From: SIG480 sp045546975
GTDB lineage: Bacteria > Bacillota > Clostridia > Oscillospirales > JAAYXM01
NCBI GenBank assembly: GCA_045546975.1
Contig: JAZQDV010000006.1
Location: 1 to 64,000 of the forward strand
Reading direction: 5' to 3'
Length of the DNA stretch: 64,000 nucleotides
Shown: piece by piece, positions 1-7,862 of the stretch
How the letters are laid out: each line of letters starts with the position of its first letter
How positions within the stretch are numbered: the first letter of the stretch is position 1
Translations under genes and position numbers: made by a program
The notes under the pieces: model-generated
Databases searched by the model: none
What the model was told of the DNA's origin: nothing
The model's input: only the letters and a program-made list of their open reading frames with translations

Positions 1-852
1 ATCTGGAAGCCGACAGCATCACAGATAGGAACAAACCTCATATCAGTCGATGCAAAGGATGAACTCGGACGAATCTCAACAATAACCTTCGAAGTAGCCG
101 TACTTGGATCAAGCACGGATAACGGAAAGGACGACGACACTACCACAACCGATCCCGACGATGAGGGAAGCGGTGACGACGGCTCCGGCGGAGGCGGCGG
201 AGGCGGAGGCGGCGGTGGCGGCTCCGAAGAGCAGCCCTCCGACGAAGATAAGCCGACCGATGAAGAAAAGCCGGGAGAAAACGAAGGAACAGTTCCGGGT
301 GGAGAAGGTGTGAGATTTGTTGACCTTGGAAGTCACGCATGGGCAAGTGATGCAATCAACTCTCTTGCAGATGCAGGAGTAATCAAGGGCACGAGTGAAA
401 GTACGTATTCACCTGCAAACAACATCACAAGAGCGGACTACGCACTACTTCTTGTACGCGCATTTGAGCTCGAAAGTGATAATGAAGAGAACTTCAGTGA
501 TGTAGCGCCGACAGATTACTTTGCCCGCGAACTTGCAATAGCAAGAAACGCAGGAATAGTCGGAGGAATGGGTGATAACAAGTACGCACCGCGCAATACT
601 ATAACCCGTCAGGATATGATGGTAATAATGTACCGCGCACTTATAAAGCTTGGAATAGAGCTTAAGAGCGGCGATGTAGATTATCCGGATTACGACGAGG
701 TTGACGAATATGCGAAGGATGCAGTATCAGCTCTTATCACAAGCGGACTTGTCAATGGCAAGAGCGGAAAGATAGAGCCGAAATCGTACACCACACGCGC
801 TGAAATCGCAGTACTTCTCAAGCGAGTGCTTGACTACATCGAAAGCAAATAA
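1..852 (+). CDS. SLH-domain surface protein, C-terminal part (5' end outside window)
   Basis: The reading frame is open from base 1, so the N-terminus lies outside the window. The visible 283 residues are the end of an Ig-like or bacterial surface domain, then an acidic Thr/Asp/Glu linker interrupted by a run of about 12 glycines (roughly residues 62-74), then three S-layer homology repeats. The repeats carry recognisable features: FVDLGSHAWASDAI, a middle copy beginning FSDVAPTDYF, and three TRA/TRQ motifs (NITRADYALL, TITRQDMMVI, YTTRAEIAVL). SLH triplets anchor exported proteins to secondary cell-wall polymer, so this is a cell-surface protein. No catalytic domain is visible. A second SLH protein lies at the other end of the window. 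An intrinsic terminator follows directly. Confidence 0.9.
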   Translation: MWKPTASQIGTNLISVDAKDELGRISTITFEVAVLGSSTDNGKDDDTTTTDPDDEGSGDDGSGGGGGGGGGGGGSEEQPSDEDKPTDEEKPGENEGTVPGGEGVRFVDLGSHAWASDAINSLADAGVIKGTSESTYSPANNITRADYALLLVRAFELESDNEENFSDVAPTDYFARELAIARNAGIVGGMGDNKYAPRNTITRQDMMVIMYRALIKLGIELKSGDVDYPDYDEVDEYAKDAVSALITSGLVNGKSGKIEPKSYTTRAEIAVLLKRVLDYIESK

Positions 853-862
853 CAAAACACGA

Positions 863-890
863 AGAAGGGGTGAAATTCACCCCTTCTTTT
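863..890 (+). terminator. Intrinsic terminator after the SLH gene
   Basis: A 12-bp inverted repeat (agaaggggtgaa / ttcaccccttct) followed by TTT lies 10 bp after the stop codon. Confidence 0.85.
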
Positions 891-893
891 ATA

Positions 894-922
894 TTGCAAA
901 ATAAATCCTGCAATGTTATAAT
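894..922 (+). promoter_or_regulatory. rhaA promoter
   Basis: TTGCAA (894-899), 17 bp, TATAAT (917-922). It lies between the upstream terminator and the rhaA start codon at 957. Confidence 0.7.
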
Positions 923-956
923 ATGTATATCGAAATAACAGAAAGGTACGATAAAA

Positions 957-2198
957 ATGTCAAACTTTACTGACGCAAAAGAACTTTACTTAAAATATGG
1001 TGTAGATGTAGAGAAGGCAATGGATACGCTTAAGAATGTTCCGGTCTCTATTCATTGCTGGCAGGGGGACGACGTAGTTGGCTTCGATAGTAAGCAGAGC
1101 CTTTCGGGCGGTATACAGACAACGGGTAATTATCCGGGTAAGGCAAACAGCTTTGAAGAGCTCACGGCTGATATTTCAAAGGTGCTTTCACTTGTTCCGG
1201 GAAAGAAGAAGCTCAATCTCCATGCAAGCTATGCCGTCTTTGAAGACGGAGAGTTCGCAGACCGTGATGCTATAGGCCCGAAGCACTTCAAAAAGTGGGT
1301 TGACTTTGCAAAGAAGAACGGTATGGGAATTGACTTTAACCCCACATACTTCTCACATGCAATGGTTAAGGATGGCCTCACTCTTTCATCTCCTGATGAA
1401 AAGGTACGCAAGTTCTGGGTTGAACACGGTAAGCGTTGTATCGAGATTTCTGAGTACTTTGCAAACGAGACAGGCATCCCGTGCGTTATGAACATTTGGA
1501 TTCCTGACGGTTATAAGGATGTTCCGGCAGACAGAATCGGACCGAGAAAGAGATTCAAGGAGTCTCTTGATGAGATTCTTTCTATTAACTATGATAAGTC
1601 CAAGGTATATGTATGCCTTGAATCTAAGGTGTTCGGAATTGGCGTTGAGTCATACACAGTAGGCTCTGCAGAGTTCTGTCTCAACTATGTAAACTATAAG
1701 GGTATTACTCCGCTTATGGATAACGGTCATTACCACCCGACAGAAGTTGTTTCAGATAAGCTTTCAAGCATGCTTGCATTCCATGATAAGGTAGCGCTCC
1801 ACGTTACACGCGGCGTACGCTGGGATAGTGACCATGTTGTTCTCTGGGACGATGAAACAAAGGAAATCGCAAAGGAAATCGTAAGAAGCGATGCACTTGA
1901 CCGCGTATTTATTGCAACTGACTATTTCGATGCATCCATTAACAGAATTTCTGCTTGGACAACGGGTCTTCGCAGCATTCAGAAGTCACTTCTCTTCGCA
2001 CTTCTTGAGCCGAAGGCCGCGATGAAGAAACTTCAGGATGAGTCGAGATTCACAGAGCTTATGGTTATGATGGAAGATATGAAGACTATGCCGTTCGGTG
2101 CTATCTGGGAAGAGTACTTAAAGCGCGAAGGTGTTTCTTCAAACTACATAGACGAAGTTCTCGCATACGAGAAGGAAATATTAAAGACTAGAGCATAA
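957..2198 (+). CDS. rhaA: L-rhamnose isomerase
   Basis: It interconverts L-rhamnose and L-rhamnulose in the cytoplasm, the first step of rhamnose catabolism. The 413 residues fit the family (about 419 in E. coli) and the whole protein reads as RhaA. Visible active-site signatures are ESKVFGIG (Glu222 onward), the metal-binding GHYHPTE (His258) and RWDSDH (Asp290/Asp292). AAAGG sits 11 nt upstream of the ATG. The gene is flanked by terminators and stands alone: no rhamnulokinase, rhamnulose-1-phosphate aldolase or RhaR/RhaS-type regulator is visible nearby, so the rest of the pathway must lie elsewhere. Confidence 0.95.
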   Translation: MSNFTDAKELYLKYGVDVEKAMDTLKNVPVSIHCWQGDDVVGFDSKQSLSGGIQTTGNYPGKANSFEELTADISKVLSLVPGKKKLNLHASYAVFEDGEFADRDAIGPKHFKKWVDFAKKNGMGIDFNPTYFSHAMVKDGLTLSSPDEKVRKFWVEHGKRCIEISEYFANETGIPCVMNIWIPDGYKDVPADRIGPRKRFKESLDEILSINYDKSKVYVCLESKVFGIGVESYTVGSAEFCLNYVNYKGITPLMDNGHYHPTEVVSDKLSSMLAFHDKVALHVTRGVRWDSDHVVLWDDETKEIAKEIVRSDALDRVFIATDYFDASINRISAWTTGLRSIQKSLLFALLEPKAAMKKLQDESRFTELMVMMEDMKTMPFGAIWEEYLKREGVSSNYIDEVLAYEKEILKTRA

Positions 2199-2210
2199 GA
2201 CAAATAAAAA

Positions 2211-2243
2211 AGAGCACTACACTTTCGTGTAGTGCTCTTTAGT
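2211..2243 (+). terminator. rhaA terminator
   Basis: A perfect 12-bp stem (agagcactacac / gtgtagtgctct) with a TTTC loop, followed by TTAGTT. Confidence 0.85.
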
Positions 2244-2249
2244 TATAAG

Positions 2250-2279
2250 AATAACTCCCCGTGTATTACACGGGGAGTT
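2250..2279 (-). terminator. Terminator of the Hdr-Flx-Frd operon
   Basis: A 13-bp perfect inverted repeat (aactccccgtgta / tacacggggagtt, 2253-2279) lies just beyond the stop codon of the frdA-like gene. On the minus strand it is followed by ATTCTTAT, a weak U-tract. Confidence 0.65.
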
Positions 2280-2293
2280 TATTAATCATTAGC

Positions 2294-3898
2294 TTACAGA
2301 GTGTATCTGTAATCCGGAAGAAGAACGGGTGAAACTGCATCTGTTTCGATGCCTGCAGCTTCGCGCTCCTTGTCAAACTTTGCGATGTGCTCAAGTGTAA
2401 GCTCGCCGACCTTAACATCACGAGCCTTAGCAGCGGCGCTCTTGCCTGCTGTACGGCCGAAAACGATGATGTCAAGGAGTGAGTTACCCATAAGTCTGTT
2501 CTTGCCGTGGATGCCGCCAACAGCCTCACCTGCAACATAGAGGTTTTCAATGTTAGTTGTCATGCAGTCAGGAGTAATGTCAAGACCGCCGTTCTGATAG
2601 TGAAGTGTCGGGTAGATGAGAATCGGCTCCTTGCGGATATCAACACCAAAGTTTGCAAACATACGCATCATAGCAGGAATACGTGCCTCAATTGTGCCCT
2701 CACCACCGATTTTCTCAATCATCGGAGTGTCGAGCCATACTGCTTTTCCGTCACCGTTGCCTGTCTTGATGCCATTGTCACGGTCAGAACACTCACGGAT
2801 GATAGAAGCTGCAGTAACGTCACGTGTTTCAAGCGGATGCATAAATACTTCACCGTTGCAGTTTACGAGCTTTGCACCGAGAGAACGAACCTTCTCAGTA
2901 ACGAGTGAGCCGAAAATCTGCTGCGGGAAAGCAGCACCTGTCGGATGATACTGAAGTGTTTCGGGGTAGAGAAGCTTTGCGCCTGCGCGGTAGCCGAGGA
3001 CAAGTCCGTCAGCAGTAGCGCCGTAGTGGTTTGAAGTCGGGAAGCCCTGATAGTGCATACGTCCTGCACCGCCTGTTGCGATGATGACTGTCTTTGCACG
3101 TGCAACGTAGAGCTTTCCTGTTTCCATGTTGAGAAGAACCGCGCCTGCTGCTTTGCCGTTCTTATCAAGAATAAGCTCGATTGCAGCAGTAAAGTCAACA
3201 ACGGGGATCTGGCGGTTCAATGCCTCATCGCGAAGAGTTCTCATGATTTCAGCACCGGAATAGTCCTTTGCAGCGTGCATGCGCTTGCGAGAAGTACCGC
3301 CGCCGTGTGTTGTAATCATTGTACCGTTATCATCCTTGTCAAACTCAACGCCGAGGCTATCGAGCCACTTAATAGCATCAGGAGCATCACAAACGAGCTT
3401 TGCGAGAAGCTCACGCTTTGCAGCAAAGTGTCCGCCACCGAAAGCGTCAACGAAGTGGATAGCAGGGGAGTCGTTCTCTTTATCAGCAGCCTGGATGCCG
3501 CCTTCTGCCATCATTGTGTTTGCATCACCGATACGAAGCTTTGTAACAATCATTGTGTTTGCACCGAGGTTATGAGCCTCTATTGCGGCAGATGTACCTG
3601 CTCCGCCACCGCCGATGACGAGAACATCAACGTCGTAAGCGATGTCTGAAAGGTCAATGTCTTCCGCTTTGATTCTGCTGTTTGCCTGAAGCGCACGGCA
3701 GAGCTCTATCGGAATTGACTCGCCCTTGTTGGGGCCTACTTTAAGCTCTGCAAACTCTTCCTTCTTATAGTCCGGATGATAAGTTGCGAGCAAGTCTTCT
3801 TTTTCTTTAGCTGTCATTCTGGCAGGTTCATATGCGATGTTCTTTTCTCTCGCTGCTTCAACTGCCTTAAGTGATTCCTGAAATTCAATAGGATACAT
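2294..3898 (-). CDS. Soluble fumarate reductase/succinate dehydrogenase-type flavoprotein
   Basis: This is a 534-residue FAD protein of the SdhA/FrdA/NadB family, last gene of the nine-gene operon. The Rossmann motif VLVIGGGGAGTSAA starts only at about residue 92, so there is an unusual N-terminal extension of about 85 residues. Conserved fumarate-reductase signatures are present: MMAEGGIQ, IATGGAGR, LQYHPTG, the TEKVRSLGA arginine region, LHYQNGGLD and RLMGNSLLDIIVFGR. The histidine that carries covalent FAD in E. coli FrdA (SHTVAAEGG) is Asn here (ANTMMAEGG), so FAD is probably non-covalent. There is no signal peptide and no membrane-anchor gene, which points to a cytosolic enzyme fed by the adjacent iron-sulfur and Hdr/Flx proteins. 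Fumarate is the likely acceptor, but another enoate or L-aspartate chemistry cannot be excluded. Confidence 0.85.
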   Translation of the reverse strand: MYPIEFQESLKAVEAAREKNIAYEPARMTAKEKEDLLATYHPDYKKEEFAELKVGPNKGESIPIELCRALQANSRIKAEDIDLSDIAYDVDVLVIGGGGAGTSAAIEAHNLGANTMIVTKLRIGDANTMMAEGGIQAADKENDSPAIHFVDAFGGGHFAAKRELLAKLVCDAPDAIKWLDSLGVEFDKDDNGTMITTHGGGTSRKRMHAAKDYSGAEIMRTLRDEALNRQIPVVDFTAAIELILDKNGKAAGAVLLNMETGKLYVARAKTVIIATGGAGRMHYQGFPTSNHYGATADGLVLGYRAGAKLLYPETLQYHPTGAAFPQQIFGSLVTEKVRSLGAKLVNCNGEVFMHPLETRDVTAASIIRECSDRDNGIKTGNGDGKAVWLDTPMIEKIGGEGTIEARIPAMMRMFANFGVDIRKEPILIYPTLHYQNGGLDITPDCMTTNIENLYVAGEAVGGIHGKNRLMGNSLLDIIVFGRTAGKSAAAKARDVKVGELTLEHIAKFDKEREAAGIETDAVSPVLLPDYRYTL

Positions 3899-3913
3899 AG
3901 CAAATAAACCTCC

Positions 3914-4588
3914 TTATTTCTCTATTTCTCTTGTGTTGTAGAGTTCTTTGAGCTCTTCAACAGGTTTGTCCATCAATGCCTCAATAAGCTCCTTGAAAGT
4001 TCCGTCCTCGATTTCCTTTACGCGGTTTTCAAGGTGTTTGCTCTTCGGAGCAAGGTACTTTCCGTTAAGGCGGCGTGCAAGCATTGCGACCTGCGGATGT
4101 GAAATACCTGCAGGGCAACGTGATGAACAAGCTCCACACATAACGCAGTCAAAGGATTCTTCGGCACATGCTTCAAAATCTCCACGCTGTGCGTATGCGA
4201 TGTACTGCATAACGTTGAGTGACTGTGTGCAGTTCTTCGTGCAGGCGTTACATCCGACACAAGCGTAAATTTCGGGGTAGAGCTGCATCATAATCTGCTC
4301 TGTGGGGCTTACTTTTTCAATGTCATAAACTTCCTTAACGAGCGGGAAGTAGGGGAGAGTTGCGATGTACATGCCGTCCTCTACCTTAGTCTGGCATGCG
4401 AGGCAGGTTTTAAGCTCGTTGTTGCCTTTTATGCGGTAAATTGTAGCACAAGCTCCGCAGAATCCGCCACGGCATCCGCAACCGCGAACGAGCTGATAGC
4501 CGCTGTACTCCATAGCACGCATAATTGTGAGGTGCTCGGGAACGGAGTAGTGTTTTCCGAAAAGGTAAATACTAACCATATTTTCCAT
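3914..4588 (-). CDS. FrdB/SdhB-like iron-sulfur protein (2Fe-2S plus two 4Fe-4S motifs)
   Basis: This 224-residue protein lies 15 bp upstream of the flavoprotein gene. Residues 1-70 form a 2Fe-2S ferredoxin-like domain with CGCRGGFCGAC (Cys37-Cys47) and the later CLAC (Cys62, Cys65). Two CxxCxxCxxxC motifs follow (CVGCNACTKNC and CVMCGACSSRCP). The order matches SdhB/FrdB and the N-terminal half of thiol:fumarate reductase TfrB, whose C-terminal CCG domains are absent here but exist as HdrB in the same operon. Its probable job is to wire electrons from the Hdr/Flx complex to the flavoprotein. A GGAG ribosome site precedes the ATG. Confidence 0.85.
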   Translation of the reverse strand: MENMVSIYLFGKHYSVPEHLTIMRAMEYSGYQLVRGCGCRGGFCGACATIYRIKGNNELKTCLACQTKVEDGMYIATLPYFPLVKEVYDIEKVSPTEQIMMQLYPEIYACVGCNACTKNCTQSLNVMQYIAYAQRGDFEACAEESFDCVMCGACSSRCPAGISHPQVAMLARRLNGKYLAPKSKHLENRVKEIEDGTFKELIEALMDKPVEELKELYNTREIEK

Positions 4589-4603
4589 TATCTTATCTCC
4601 TTA

Positions 4604-5437
4604 TTAATATTCATCAGGAAGCTCGTCGATCTGATCGCAACGGAAGACCGGACCGTCTTTGCAGACGTACTTGTCGCCGATGTTACATCTTCCGCATTTG
4701 CCGACGCCGCATTTCATGCGAAGCTCCATTGTTGTGTAAACCTGAGTCTTGTCAAAACCGATTTCCTGAAGTCCTGCGAGAGTGAACTTAATCATTATTG
4801 GAGGACCGCAGAGAATAGCAATTTTGTCAGTTGTGAAACCGAGTTCCTTTACGTAGTTCGGAACGAAGCCGACATGACCTGACCACTCGGGCTGTTCGCG
4901 GTCAATTGTGAGGTGAACGTTAACACCTGCATCCTTTGACCACTCTTCGATGATTTCGTTGTAGTCAACAAGGTCTTCCATGCTTCTGGAACCGTAAACT
5001 ATATCAATCTTGCCATACTTATCACGGTAGTGGCGGCAATAGTTGATAACGGAACGGAGCGGGGCAAGACCGATACCACCTGCGATAAAGAGCATATCGT
5101 GACCGACAAACTCAGTATCAACGGGGAAGGCGTTGCCGTAAGGACCGCGGATAGTTATCTGCTGGCCAACTTCCATTGAATGGAGCCACTGTGTAACACA
5201 ACCGCATTTCTTGATTGAGAATTCCATGAACTCGGTATTTGTCGGAGATGATGTGATAGAAAACATTGCTTCGCCGACCCCCGGGATAGAGAGCATTGCG
5301 CACTGACCGGGCTTGTGCTCGAAAGCTTTTTTGCCGTCAGGGGTAACAACTCGGAAGGTCTTGACATCCGGTGTGTCGATTCTGATATCGGTTACAACGC
5401 CGACAACAGGAATAAGTGCTTCTTTAATATCAGCCAT
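4604..5437 (-). CDS. flxA: FlxA-like NAD(P)H oxidoreductase subunit (FAD/NAD-binding, 2Fe-2S)
   Basis: This 277-residue protein of the ferredoxin-NADP reductase superfamily resembles FlxA, AsrB and the PyrK subunit of dihydroorotate dehydrogenase. It has an FAD-binding barrel (motif FSITSSP, about residues 59-65), a nucleotide-binding domain (AGGIGLAPLRS, ILCGPPIM) and a C-terminal 2Fe-2S segment (CGVGKCGRCNIG plus a later Cys). In the Flx-Hdr family this subunit oxidises NADH and passes electrons to the iron-sulfur subunits. It overlaps the preceding gene by 8 bp and has a strong GGAGG site. Confidence 0.85.
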   Translation of the reverse strand: MADIKEALIPVVGVVTDIRIDTPDVKTFRVVTPDGKKAFEHKPGQCAMLSIPGVGEAMFSITSSPTNTEFMEFSIKKCGCVTQWLHSMEVGQQITIRGPYGNAFPVDTEFVGHDMLFIAGGIGLAPLRSVINYCRHYRDKYGKIDIVYGSRSMEDLVDYNEIIEEWSKDAGVNVHLTIDREQPEWSGHVGFVPNYVKELGFTTDKIAILCGPPIMIKFTLAGLQEIGFDKTQVYTTMELRMKCGVGKCGRCNIGDKYVCKDGPVFRCDQIDELPDEY

Positions 5438-6455
5438 TTTTCTTACCTCCGAGTTTTTTCATAACTTTTACTATGTTCATATTGATGGGGCACTTATTAA
5501 GGCAACGTCCGCAGCCTACGCATGAGAACAAGCCGTCGTTGTTTGTCGGGTAGTAGACGAGCTTGTGCATAAAGCGCTGGCGGAACCTCTCAAGCTGAGT
5601 GAGACGCGGGTTACCGTGTGCCATTCTTGTGAAATCAGAGTACATGCAGGAGTCCCAGCATCTGAAACGCTTTACACCGTGTCCGGTGTTAAAGTCCTTT
5701 ATGTCATAGCACTGACATGTCGGGCAGACGAACGTACATGTACCGCAACCGAGGCAGGACTCTGAAAGCTCCTTCCACTCAGGAGCGTTGAAGAACTCAC
5801 TTGTCTTGCCGCTTCCGAATGCTGAAGGCTCAAGACCTGCAAGCGGAAGCTTTTCGATGCGCTCACGAATGAGCTCCTTCTGAGCAGCAACGTCCTTTTC
5901 GTCAGCATCCTCAGTTACATTCTCGAGAGCCTTGAGGAGAGCTGCACCCTTTTCTGTCTTTGCGTTAAGGTAAAGAGTGTCATTGACCTCCACACATGAG
6001 ATATCACCCTCGGGCTCTGCTGCGTCAATTCCGAAGGTCTTGCAGAAGCAAGTCTCGGAAGGTCTGTTACATGCGATAGAGATGATAACTCCATGCTCGC
6101 GACGGTTTTTGTAATATGTGTCGACCGGCTCTGAGAGGAAAACTCTGTCGAGAATCTCAAAGCTCTTGACATCACAAGCACGAACACCGAAAACAACAAA
6201 GTCTTCACATTCTTCTCTGATGTCGATAACTTCGATTGTCTTTCCCTCAACCTTGAAATCTACAAGGTTTTCTGTCTGGGGGAAGAAAAAGTCCTTTGCG
6301 CTTCTTACTGTGTTAAGCGCGCCGGAAAGCTTCTTTCCACTTTCCCAAAGGTCATACTTTGCACCGTTCTCCGTATCAACGGGGAGGTAGAGCTTACTTG
6401 CTTTTGCAATTTCCGCAAAAAGTGTGTCAAGCTTTGAAAGTGAAATCTTACGCAT
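5430..6455 (-). CDS. AsrA-like 4Fe-4S dicluster subunit of the Flx module (FlxB/FlxC type)
   Basis: This protein of 341 residues resembles anaerobic sulfite reductase subunit A and sulfhydrogenase beta-type subunits. The N-terminal half is cluster-free with a cysteine-rich patch (CNRPSETCFC). The C-terminal half has two 4Fe-4S motifs, CLGCGTCTFVCPTCQC and CVGCGRCLNKCP. I place the start at the ATG at 6455, because the AGAGG site lies 9 nt upstream of it; the two in-frame starts at 6461 and 6464 are too close. It probably bridges FlxA and FlxD/HdrA. Which of the two AsrA-like proteins in this operon corresponds to FlxB and which to FlxC is not certain. Confidence 0.8.
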   Translation of the reverse strand: MRKISLSKLDTLFAEIAKASKLYLPVDTENGAKYDLWESGKKLSGALNTVRSAKDFFFPQTENLVDFKVEGKTIEVIDIREECEDFVVFGVRACDVKSFEILDRVFLSEPVDTYYKNRREHGVIISIACNRPSETCFCKTFGIDAAEPEGDISCVEVNDTLYLNAKTEKGAALLKALENVTEDADEKDVAAQKELIRERIEKLPLAGLEPSAFGSGKTSEFFNAPEWKELSESCLGCGTCTFVCPTCQCYDIKDFNTGHGVKRFRCWDSCMYSDFTRMAHGNPRLTQLERFRQRFMHKLVYYPTNNDGLFSCVGCGRCLNKCPINMNIVKVMKKLGGKKNG

Positions 6456-7440
6456 TAACATCACCTCTTCCTACTGCATCGCATGGCTCAATGTCTTCTG
6501 TTGTGTAGTTGACGATAGGAGCACGGCTTCCTGCCTCTTCTCCGGCCTGGTATTCGCCGTAGAACTCGTTGATATCACGGATGAACTTGCGGTTTAATAA
6601 GTGAAGCGGAATGTTCTGCGGGCAAACGCGAGAACACTCGCCACAGTCTGTGCAACGTCCTGCAACGTGGAATGCACGGATGATGTGGAACATCTTTTCC
6701 TCAAAGGAATCTGCAGGAGCTTTATTTTCAACACCGGAATTCGGGTTGTCAAATACGCACTTTTCGCATGTGCAAGCAGGGCAGATGTCACGGCAAGCGT
6801 TACAACGTATGCAACGTGAAAGCTCATTCTGCCAGAAAGCAAAGCGCTCGTCAGGAGTCATCTTTTCAAGACGCTCAACCTCATCAAATCTTGCTGAGTT
6901 GAGAACCTCACCGTCATTACCTAAAAGCTCATCAAAAGCAACGTGCTTTTTGGATTTACAGTTTTTGCAGCGCTCTGCGAGGACATCTGCGCGAGAGAGT
7001 GTGATATCCCCGTCGTAAAGAGTCTTTACAACGATATTCTCGCCGTTTTCTTCAATAGAAGAAATTGCATCGCTTGATTTCTTAATTTCGGATATGTCTA
7101 CCATACCGTTGCAGGGGATACCCACTGCATATACCTTCTCGCGGTCAAAACGGTGCTCAGTGAGGAGCTGATTAAAGCTGTATGTGTCGCACGGTTTTAA
7201 GAAAACGAGAATTTTGTTCTCATCCTTTATAGTTTCGCGGATGAGATACTTTGAAAAGTTAGCTCCGCAGAAATCGTTCCAGACAAAATCCGCTTCAAGC
7301 TCTTCTTTGGAATTGAAAATTGCAGGAGTGATGTCATAGTCAAACTCGCCGCGCTTCCAGCCAAGAACGCGGTTGACTTTTCCTGAATCGAGGAGCTCGG
7401 AGGCTTTTTTAAGCAAAAGCTCGCGTGTTATTTCTTGCAT
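6448..7440 (-). CDS. Second AsrA-like iron-sulfur subunit of the Flx module (FlxB/FlxC type)
   Basis: This 330-residue protein has the same architecture as the next gene downstream, and the two look like ancient paralogs. The N-terminal part contains LKPCDTYSFNQLL and a CKNC pair. The C-terminal half carries CIRCNACRDICPACTCEKC and CTDCGECSRVCP, i.e. two 4Fe-4S clusters. It overlaps flxD by 13 bp and the downstream gene by 8 bp, so translation is probably coupled. In Flx-Hdr complexes such subunits relay electrons between the NADH-oxidising FlxA and the bifurcating HdrA. Confidence 0.8.
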   Translation of the reverse strand: MQEITRELLLKKASELLDSGKVNRVLGWKRGEFDYDITPAIFNSKEELEADFVWNDFCGANFSKYLIRETIKDENKILVFLKPCDTYSFNQLLTEHRFDREKVYAVGIPCNGMVDISEIKKSSDAISSIEENGENIVVKTLYDGDITLSRADVLAERCKNCKSKKHVAFDELLGNDGEVLNSARFDEVERLEKMTPDERFAFWQNELSRCIRCNACRDICPACTCEKCVFDNPNSGVENKAPADSFEEKMFHIIRAFHVAGRCTDCGECSRVCPQNIPLHLLNRKFIRDINEFYGEYQAGEEAGSRAPIVNYTTEDIEPCDAVGRGDVNA

Positions 7441-7862
7441 CTTAAATCCTCCAATCTCTTGTTTTCGCCGAGAGCGGCAACCGTTGTGGCGAAGTCGTTC
7501 ATTGTCTCTGCAAATTTCGCACCTTCAGCTGCGGAAACCCACTCAACACGTGTCCTTTCTCTTTCGATACCGAGATAGTCGAGCATTGAGAAGAGAAGAG
7601 CCATACGGCGGCGTGTGTAGTAGTTACCTGAGGTGTAGTGGCAGTCACCGGGGTGGCATCCGCAAAGGATAACACCGTCAGCGCCTCTCTGGAAAGCACG
7701 AAGAATAAACATCGGGTTTACTCGGCAGGAGCAGGGCACGCGGATGATTTTTACATCTGCGGGATATGAAAGTCTGTTGTTTCCTGCAAGGTCAGCACCT
7801 GCGTATGAACACCAGTTGCAGCAGAATGCGACGATTAAGGGTTTGTATTCATTTACTTGCAT
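7428..7862 (-). CDS. flxD: FlxD/MvhD-type 2Fe-2S protein
   Basis: This 144-residue protein is homologous to MvhD, the adapter that delivers electrons to HdrA. Family cysteines are visible: FCCNWCSYAGAD near the N-terminus, VPCSCRVNP in the middle and LCGCHPGDCHY. It overlaps hdrA by 10 bp. Its presence right after hdrA, together with the NADH-oxidising FlxA, shows that the Hdr here is fed by a flavin/NADH module and not by a hydrogenase or formate dehydrogenase, neither of which is encoded nearby. Confidence 0.9.
   Translation of the reverse strand: MQVNEYKPLIVAFCCNWCSYAGADLAGNNRLSYPADVKIIRVPCSCRVNPMFILRAFQRGADGVILCGCHPGDCHYTSGNYYTRRRMALLFSMLDYLGIERERTRVEWVSAAEGAKFAETMNDFATTVAALGENKRLEDLRCKK

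Noticed and set aside
3053..3649. A 198-codon plus-strand frame inside the frdA-like gene
   Set aside because: Cysteine-rich shadow of the real minus-strand gene; it has no ribosome site and no family features.
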